Assembly: GCA_002718095.1 (NCBI GenBank)
Contig: PBDP01000001.1
Location: 72,493-78,328, forward strand
Length of the DNA stretch: 5,836 bases
Direction of reading: 5' to 3'
From: Chloroflexota bacterium
GTDB lineage: Bacteria; Chloroflexota; Dehalococcoidia; Lucifugimonadales; UBA826
Position 1 is the stretch's first letter, and the number at the start of each line of letters is the position of its first letter. A program made the position numbers and the translations under genes. This document shows positions 1-4,530 of this stretch, one piece after another. Under the pieces are notes generated by a model. That model did not search any database. It worked only from the letters and a program-made list of their open reading frames with translations, and had not been told where the DNA came from.

Positions 1-357
1 CCTCTTTCTGATATGGACTCGGATGGGATGCAATTTATTGCTAAATCTAGAGAAGGTATGACTATAAACAGCATGATTGCTGATATGCCAAAATCCCGTA
101 TGGTTGGAACTCCCGCTCAAATTGCAGATATTTTAGAAACTTATTACGAAGCTGGAGTGGACGGATTTAATGCTCTTACAATGATTCAACCTGGATCGCA
201 TGAAGATTTAGTAAATATGTTAGTTCCTGAATTACAAAATAGAGGACTGTTTAGGAAAAAATATGAAGCTAGCACATTAAGAGAACATTTTTTTGGTAAA
301 GGAGCTACTTTAACTATGCCAGACCATCCTGCTTCGCAATATAGAAATAAATCTTAG
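1..357 (+). CDS. C-terminal part of an FMN-dependent monooxygenase (NtaA/SnaA/DszA type, luciferase-like)
   Basis: The reading frame is open from the first base, so the gene begins before the window; 118 residues are visible before the TAG stop. The tail matches the C-terminal end of the nitrilotriacetate monooxygenase component A / DszA / SnaA branch of bacterial luciferase-like enzymes: a GTPAQIAD segment, then AGVDGFNAL, then a PGSHEDLVNMLVPELQNRG stretch and a TLREHFF ending. Full-length members are about 430-460 residues, so roughly the last quarter is seen and the flavin-binding N-terminal part is missing. Family members use reduced FMN, usually supplied by a separate flavin reductase, to oxygenate diverse organic or sulfur-containing substrates in the cytoplasm. 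The substrate cannot be read from this fragment. The downstream pentapeptide gene starts 7 nt after the stop, and its ribosome binding site overlaps this stop codon, so the two are probably cotranscribed. Family assignment is firm; the exact function is open. Confidence 0.87.
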   Translation, partial: PLSDMDSDGMQFIAKSREGMTINSMIADMPKSRMVGTPAQIADILETYYEAGVDGFNALTMIQPGSHEDLVNMLVPELQNRGLFRKKYEASTLREHFFGKGATLTMPDHPASQYRNKS

Positions 358-359
358 GA
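356..359 (+). promoter_or_regulatory. Ribosome binding site for the pentapeptide-repeat gene
   Basis: AGGA lies 5 nt before the GTG at 365 and overlaps the TAG stop of the monooxygenase gene. It supports the GTG as the true start and suggests translational coupling between the two genes. Confidence 0.55.
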
Positions 360-364
360 TAATT

Positions 365-874
365 GTGACTTTATCTAAAGCTGACATAGAAATAACGATA
401 GCATCAGAAGGCTCTCTTGAGTCATTAAATCTATCTGAAATGGACTTGTCTGGTATGAAATTTAACTCTATTAGTTTTAGAAATACAGATCTACGTTACG
501 TTAATTTCAGGAATTCAGATCTTTCAGGGTGCGATTTTTTTAACGCTAATCTTGGTGGGGCTAATCTTACAGATTCAGATATTTCCTTAGCATGTTTTAA
601 AAATGCTGATTTAAGGTGGTCAATCTTGAAATCTGTGAATGCTCAAAATTGTGATTTCTCCGGAGCGGGAATGCTTGAGTCAGATCTTTCAGAAGGTGAT
701 TTTGAAAAATCTAATTTTGAAGAAACTGATTTAAGGAGATGTATTTTAAAGAATGCTAATTTTGATCAATCAGATTTTAGAAACTCTAATATAGCAATGG
801 CTGATTTCACAGGATCTAGTTTAGTAGATGTAAATTTTGATAATTCTAATCAATATCAAACTGTTTTTGATTAG
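365..874 (+). CDS. Pentapeptide-repeat protein, 169 residues
   Basis: From about residue 17 to 161 the protein is an unbroken run of about 29 five-residue units of the A(D/N)LXX kind, with Leu, Phe, Met or Ile at the central position (for example NLSEM, DLSGM, NFRNS, DLSGC, NLGGA, DFRNS). Known proteins of this type fold as a right-handed quadrilateral beta-helix with 20 residues per coil, so about seven coils are expected. Short flanks of about 16 and 8 residues cap it. No signal peptide or membrane segment is visible, so it is probably cytoplasmic. Some relatives (MfpA, Qnr) mimic DNA and act on gyrase, but most pentapeptide proteins have no known role, and nothing here identifies a target. 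The motif DLR recurs at residues 42, 82 and 122, exactly two coils apart. The start is GTG with AGGA 5 nt upstream, 7 nt after the monooxygenase stop. The 3' end overlaps the convergent small gene by 4 nt. Confidence 0.92.
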   Translation: MTLSKADIEITIASEGSLESLNLSEMDLSGMKFNSISFRNTDLRYVNFRNSDLSGCDFFNANLGGANLTDSDISLACFKNADLRWSILKSVNAQNCDFSGAGMLESDLSEGDFEKSNFEETDLRRCILKNANFDQSDFRNSNIAMADFTGSSLVDVNFDNSNQYQTVFD

Positions 875-1164
875 GACATGTAAATAGTGATTCCAGAGTG
901 GCTAAAGGAAATCGCTAATGCAGCTTGACGTTCTCGTTCAAGTATTTTCACATATGATATAAATTTCTCTCCAGGATTTTCAGGATCGCACAAACAAGGT
1001 TTATGCCTTTCAATTTGCGGACAGAGATGCATTCCTTCTACTTTATCCCAAAAACCTACCATTTTCATTGGCGCATAAAGTGTTTCAGCAACTATCCTAA
1101 GTTCAGACAGGATTTCAGTAGGTCGAAATGCCCCTTTTTCTATATCAATTGTAATGTAATCCAT
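871..1164 (-). CDS. Unknown 97-residue protein with a Cys/His cluster, coupled to thiL
   Basis: I do not recognise this family. The ATG overlaps the last base of the thiL TAA stop (TAATG), and AAAGG sits 6 nt upstream inside the end of thiL, the same signal and spacing as at thiL itself, so the gene looks real and translationally coupled to thiL. The product is soluble, with no signal peptide or membrane segment. Its centre (residues 46-60) holds His46, Cys48, His54, Cys57 and Cys59, arranged C-x8-C-x-C with two His nearby, followed by DPENPGE. This could bind zinc or another metal, but that is inference only. The N-terminal part (DYITIDIEKG) and the C-terminal part (AISFSHSGITIYM) look like beta strands around a more helical middle. 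Position next to thiL does not prove a role in thiamine metabolism. The gene ends tail to tail with the pentapeptide gene, overlapping it by 4 nt. Confidence 0.75.
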   Translation of the reverse strand: MDYITIDIEKGAFRPTEILSELRIVAETLYAPMKMVGFWDKVEGMHLCPQIERHKPCLCDPENPGEKFISYVKILERERQAALAISFSHSGITIYMS

Positions 1165-2180
1165 TATTTGCCTTTGAAGTGATCCCAGCCGACTTCGTTG
1201 TATGTTTTTGTTTTTCCGTTGGAATCTATAATTTTTATTCCAGATGATTTTTCAGTTACTTTTCCAATTGAGAAAAATTCTGATTCTGAAATATCATTTA
1301 GTATATTAATTGAATCAGAGCTTGCAGTGAATAATAGTTCATAATCTTCTCCACCTTGGACAACTTTCTCATCCCATTTTTCCGGATACATATTTTTGAG
1401 ATGTTTGTCTACTGGTATTGATTCTATGTATATTTCTGCTCCAACATCACTTGAGTCACACATTTTTTTTAAGTCGTTTAGTAGCCCGTCACTTATATCC
1501 ATTGCTGTTGTGATGCATGCACGTACCAAATCTAAGCCCTGTTGAATTTTTGGAGTTGGTCTGGTGTGAGCTTCTATGAAGCTTTTATTGTTATCAGATG
1601 TTATATGATCGGGTGAATTCAAAATAATTTCTAATCCGACTTTTGAGTTTCCTAAATTACCTGTAACAAATATTTCATCCCCAATTTTAGCTTTTTTTCT
1701 GGTGAGAATAATGTTACCTTCAGATACTCCTGTAACCGTTATAGAAATAAAAAATGTATCTGACCTTACTATGTCTCCACCAATTATAGCTCCGCCGAAC
1801 TCATTTATTAGATCACAGAAACCCAAATACATTTCTTCTACATCACTGATTTTTTGATTTTCTCTTAGTCCTAAGTTAATAACGCTGTGAAGTGGACGAC
1901 ATCCCATTGCGGCTATATCACTATAATTTGTCGCTAATAATTTCCAACCTAAGTTTCGAAAATTTGTAACATCATAGATGAAATGAGTATTTTCAACCAT
2001 CGTGTCTGTAGTTACAACATTTTTATTCTTTATAGGATTTACAATAGCGGCATCATCTCCAATTCCCATGTCGATATTTTCAGACGTAGAATCAGGTGAG
2101 GTATTTTCAATAATAATATTGTGTAACCGTTTGATTAACTCAGATTCACTTATGGAAGATATTTGATTCATTTGTAACAC
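1164..2180 (-). CDS. thiL: Thiamine-monophosphate kinase
   Basis: ThiL phosphorylates thiamine monophosphate with ATP to give thiamine diphosphate, the last step of the bacterial pathway, in the cytoplasm. At 338 residues it has the usual length, and the PurM-like (AIR synthase related) motifs come in order: GIGDDAA (39-45), TTDTMVENTHF (57-67), NYSDIAAMG (85-93), GGDIVRS (134-140), GNLGNSK (174-180), RPTP (207-210), MDISDGL (227-233), GGEDYELL (276-283) and the terminal GWDHF (331-335). The Asp-rich motifs that hold Mg and nucleotide in the family are intact. The start is taken as GTG at 2180 because AAAGG lies 6 nt upstream; an in-frame ATG three codons later (2171) would have a 15-nt spacing, but cannot be excluded. 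The small unknown gene follows with a 1-nt overlap. The gene diverges from the dehydratase operon. I found no convincing promoter on this strand. Confidence 0.97.
   Translation of the reverse strand: MLQMNQISSISESELIKRLHNIIIENTSPDSTSENIDMGIGDDAAIVNPIKNKNVVTTDTMVENTHFIYDVTNFRNLGWKLLATNYSDIAAMGCRPLHSVINLGLRENQKISDVEEMYLGFCDLINEFGGAIIGGDIVRSDTFFISITVTGVSEGNIILTRKKAKIGDEIFVTGNLGNSKVGLEIILNSPDHITSDNNKSFIEAHTRPTPKIQQGLDLVRACITTAMDISDGLLNDLKKMCDSSDVGAEIYIESIPVDKHLKNMYPEKWDEKVVQGGEDYELLFTASSDSINILNDISESEFFSIGKVTEKSSGIKIIDSNGKTKTYNEVGWDHFKGK
1171..1175 (-). promoter_or_regulatory. Ribosome binding site for the 97-residue gene
   Basis: AAAGG on the - strand, 6 nt before the ATG at 1164 and inside the last codons of thiL. 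It is the main evidence, with the stop/start overlap, that the small gene is translated. Confidence 0.5.
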
Positions 2181-2200
2181 TAAAAACCTTTATATATTAT
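2172..2200 (+). promoter_or_regulatory. Candidate sigma-70-type promoter for the dehydratase operon
   Basis: TTGTAA (2172-2177) and TATTAT (2195-2200) are separated by 17 nt, matching 4 of 6 and 5 of 6 consensus bases. Transcription would begin near 2207 and leave a leader of about 78 nt before the ATG at 2285. The -35 box lies within the first codons of divergent thiL, so the two transcription units may interfere. The region is very AT-rich, so a chance match is quite possible. Confidence 0.3.
2187..2191 (-). promoter_or_regulatory. Ribosome binding site that decides the thiL start
   Basis: AAAGG on the - strand lies 6 nt from the GTG at 2180 and 15 nt from the alternative ATG at 2171. The spacing favours the GTG start. 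Confidence 0.5.
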
Positions 2201-2274
2201 GGTACAAAAAATAAATAAATGATAATCTCAGTTTTATAAATTAATTATTTGATCATTATGTATCTAATTTACAT

Positions 2275-2279
2275 GGAGA
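2275..2279 (+). promoter_or_regulatory. Ribosome binding site for the dehydratase gene
   Basis: GGAGA lies 5 nt before the ATG at 2285, a good match to the Shine-Dalgarno consensus, and the strongest such site in the window. Confidence 0.6.
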
Positions 2280-2284
2280 TATAG

Positions 2285-3439
2285 ATGAAAATAACAGACG
2301 TTAAAGTTTTTAGAATGTCATCAGTTCCTAAAGATGATGATTGGAAAGAAGGGTGGAATTGGCTATTTATAAAGATATATACAGATTCAGGAATTCATGG
2401 AGTAGGTGAAGGAAGTTTACAATTTAAAGATCATGCACTTACTGCAGAAATTGAAGAATTTACTAAGTTTCTGATTGGGAAAGATCCTTTTGCAATAGAG
2501 TACATATGGAATTCTCTCTACAGGAGAGTTACATGGACGGGAGGAGCACTTACGATGAGTGCAATAAGTGCAATTGATTTAGCATTATGGGATATAAAAG
2601 GTAAGGCTCTCGGAGTTCCTGTATACGAATTACTTGGTGGTAAAGTCAGAGATAAAATTGCCGTATATGCTAATGGTTGGTTTGAAGTTGCTGACACTGC
2701 TGAAGAACATGCTAAAGCGGCGCTTGATATTGTTTCAAAAGGCTATAAAACAATAAAGTTTTATCCATTTAAAGGTACTTATGTAACTACTCCTGAGCGT
2801 ATAAATAGAGGAGTGGATTTAGTTAAGGCTGTTCGAGATGCTGTAGGTCCTGATATACAGATTGCACTTGATGTTAGAGGTAGAGTAGATTTTTGGAGTG
2901 CACTGCAGATAGCTGAAAAAATAGAACCATTCAACGTTGCTTGGCTTGAAGAACCAGTTCAGTTTGATAATGCTGCTGTTATGGGTGAATTTGCACGTAA
3001 GGTTCGAGTTCCTGTTTCAACTGGAGAACAGCTGTACAACAGGTATGATTTTGAACCGTTATTAGAAGAGAAATCAGTTTCTATTATTCAACCTGATATA
3101 TGTCATGCAGGTGGTATGACAGAATTAAGAAAGATCGCTTCTGCTGCTGAAACACACTATGTAAGTGTCGCACCACATAATTCAAATGGACCAATCTCAA
3201 CTGTTGCAAGTTTACACTTTGCAATTGCTACTGCAAACGCATTTAAACAAGAAATATTTGTCAGCTTTTTAGATAGATATAGTGCAGTATTAACGAATGA
3301 TATTCCAATAAAAGATGGATTTTCTATGCCTCCAGATGGACCAGGTTGGGGAACTGATATCGATGAGGATGTATTGAAACAGTTTCCACCTACAGAATAT
3401 ACTCCTGTTGACTCAGAACCATATGTTGAGTTTTTTTAA
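2285..3439 (+). CDS. Enolase-superfamily sugar-acid dehydratase (galactonate dehydratase-like, mandelate racemase subgroup)
   Basis: At 384 residues this is a full-length mandelate racemase/muconate-lactonizing enzyme family protein: an N-terminal capping domain (about 1-115) with the signature AISAIDLALWDIKGKALG near 93-110, then the TIM-barrel domain. Likely Mg ligands are Asp196 (in ALDVRGR), Glu222 (in WLEEP) and Glu248 (in STGEQ). The His-Asp dyad appears as His298 (APH) and Asp271 (QPD). This pattern is that of acid-sugar dehydratases close to D-galactonate dehydratase, which abstract the alpha proton of an aldonic acid and lose water to give a 2-keto-3-deoxy acid. The residue two after Asp196 is Arg198, where DgoD- and RspA-type enzymes have a His acid catalyst, so the substrate or reaction may differ; I give no gene symbol. 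The ATG has GGAGA 5 nt upstream. The stop is preceded by a run of seven T. It is the first gene of an apparent three-gene operon; the next gene follows after 19 nt. Confidence 0.92.
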   Translation: MKITDVKVFRMSSVPKDDDWKEGWNWLFIKIYTDSGIHGVGEGSLQFKDHALTAEIEEFTKFLIGKDPFAIEYIWNSLYRRVTWTGGALTMSAISAIDLALWDIKGKALGVPVYELLGGKVRDKIAVYANGWFEVADTAEEHAKAALDIVSKGYKTIKFYPFKGTYVTTPERINRGVDLVKAVRDAVGPDIQIALDVRGRVDFWSALQIAEKIEPFNVAWLEEPVQFDNAAVMGEFARKVRVPVSTGEQLYNRYDFEPLLEEKSVSIIQPDICHAGGMTELRKIASAAETHYVSVAPHNSNGPISTVASLHFAIATANAFKQEIFVSFLDRYSAVLTNDIPIKDGFSMPPDGPGWGTDIDEDVLKQFPPTEYTPVDSEPYVEFF

Positions 3440-3448
3440 GTAATATAT

Positions 3449-3453
3449 AAGGA
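3449..3453 (+). promoter_or_regulatory. Ribosome binding site for the SGNH hydrolase gene
   Basis: AAGGA in the 19-nt gap after the dehydratase stop, 5 nt before the ATG at 3459. It confirms this start. Confidence 0.55.
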
Positions 3454-3458
3454 TTTTT

Positions 3459-4517
3459 ATGCGTAAATTTATTTCACCTAACGATAATAATATAACCTGG
3501 ACAGGGGCAATATCTTTTGATACTACAGAAGATTCTGTTCATCCAACACGAATCCAAACGAAAGACAGAACTCTTTATGACTCAGGCTTAGTTTATTGGG
3601 CTGATATGAGTTCTGGCATGACGCTTAGTTTCCAAACAACAAGTTGTGATATTGAGATCTTGGCTGATTGTCCGGCAGATGAATATCTAGCTAGCGATAC
3701 TATTAGTCCGGTAGAAGGTTGGGGGAGTGGTAATTATTGGGGTGGAGCTGAGGCATATGCCGATCTGTACGTCAATGGAATGTATACAGATTCTCAAGCC
3801 ACATCAGGAACTTCTTCAATTTTATTTAGCGAATTAGCTAATGAAATGAAACTAGTTCAAATCTGGCTCCCTCATTTAACCAGTTTTACATTGAGGGGTA
3901 TTAATATTGAAGAAGGCTCTGAGATTGCTAAACCTGAACCATCATCAAACCCTCGTTGGATTGCATATGGTAGTTCAATAACACAATGTATTGGGGCTGA
4001 AAGGCCTAGTGACGGGTGGACCTCAATTATTTCTAGGTCACTTAATCTTGAATTAGTGAGTATGGGTTATGGGGGTGAGGCCCATTTAGATCCTTTATTA
4101 GCTTGTACTATAAGAGATGAGGAAGCTGATGTTATTACTATAGATATAGGTTCAGTTCCTCAAGTTAGAAATACTCTTAATCAGCGTACATTTGGCCCGG
4201 GATTAATGGCTTTCATAAAGATAATTAGAGAAAAACATCCAACTACTCCTATATTGGTTTTTTCTCCCATTTATTTTGAAGACAGAGAAGATACTGTAAA
4301 TAATGTTGGAATGACTATGAAAATGATGCGTACAGAAATAGAAAAAGCAATTAAAGCTATTAATGAAGCAGGCGATTCAAACACTCATTATAAAAATGGA
4401 CTTGAGATATTTAAACCTGAACATGTGCTTTTAATGCCTGATTTTCGTCATCCTACCGCAGAAGGCTATGCGGTTATTGCTGAAGGATTGAAACCAGAGA
4501 TTAAGAAGCTTATCTAA
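3459..4517 (+). CDS. SGNH/GDSL-type hydrolase with N-terminal beta-sandwich-like region
   Basis: The C-terminal half (about 165-352) is an SGNH hydrolase. Block I is YGSSIT with likely nucleophile Ser173, block II is SMGYGG around Gly203, and block V is DFRHP with Asp328 and His331 in the DxxH arrangement. Block III reads DIGSVPQ (229-235): where SGNH enzymes have Gly-x-Asn, Val233 stands in place of the oxyanion-hole Asn. The segment RTFGPGLMAFIKIIREKHP (243-261) resembles a GDSL-like subfamily I know from actinobacteria. Residues 1-155 look rich in beta strands, like the jelly-roll domain in front of some carbohydrate esterases. Such enzymes cleave esters, often acyl groups on sugars; the substrate here is unknown. 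No signal peptide is visible, so it should act in the cytoplasm. AAGGA lies 5 nt before the ATG, 19 nt after the dehydratase stop, and pabB follows 13 nt later, so the three are probably cotranscribed. Confidence 0.88.
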   Translation: MRKFISPNDNNITWTGAISFDTTEDSVHPTRIQTKDRTLYDSGLVYWADMSSGMTLSFQTTSCDIEILADCPADEYLASDTISPVEGWGSGNYWGGAEAYADLYVNGMYTDSQATSGTSSILFSELANEMKLVQIWLPHLTSFTLRGINIEEGSEIAKPEPSSNPRWIAYGSSITQCIGAERPSDGWTSIISRSLNLELVSMGYGGEAHLDPLLACTIRDEEADVITIDIGSVPQVRNTLNQRTFGPGLMAFIKIIREKHPTTPILVFSPIYFEDREDTVNNVGMTMKMMRTEIEKAIKAINEAGDSNTHYKNGLEIFKPEHVLLMPDFRHPTAEGYAVIAEGLKPEIKKLI

Positions 4518-4520
4518 TTT

Positions 4521-4523
4521 GGA
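4521..4523 (+). promoter_or_regulatory. Weak ribosome binding site for pabB
   Basis: A short GGA, 7 nt before the TTG start at 4531 and 3 nt after the SGNH hydrolase stop. Together with the TTG codon it suggests modest translation, or coupling to the upstream gene. Confidence 0.35.
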
Positions 4524-4530
4524 TAATTAA

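Larger units (their letters stand above)
2181..2284. other. Divergent intergenic region between thiL and the dehydratase operon
   Basis: This 104-nt, strongly AT-rich region is the only real gap between genes in the window. It holds the ribosome binding sites of both flanking genes and most of one candidate + strand promoter. I see no long inverted repeat that would mark an operator, no riboswitch and no terminator hairpin. Any thiL promoter must lie here unless thiL is read from further upstream, but I could not pick out a convincing one. Confidence 0.6.

Noticed and set aside
2241-2262. Possible operator palindrome around TGATCA
   Set aside because: Symmetry stops at the six central bases; the flanking bases do not pair, so it is no more than chance in AT-rich DNA.
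2181-2284. Possible TPP riboswitch before thiL (CTGAGA on the - strand at 2226-2231)
   Set aside because: Only this six-base piece of the THI box is present. The preceding G-run, the ACCTGAT block and the helices are missing, and the leader is too short and too AT-rich.
3431-3437. Run of seven T before the dehydratase stop as a terminator or frameshift site
   Set aside because: There is no GC-rich hairpin ahead of it, and the protein has a normal length, so neither a terminator nor slippage is supported.
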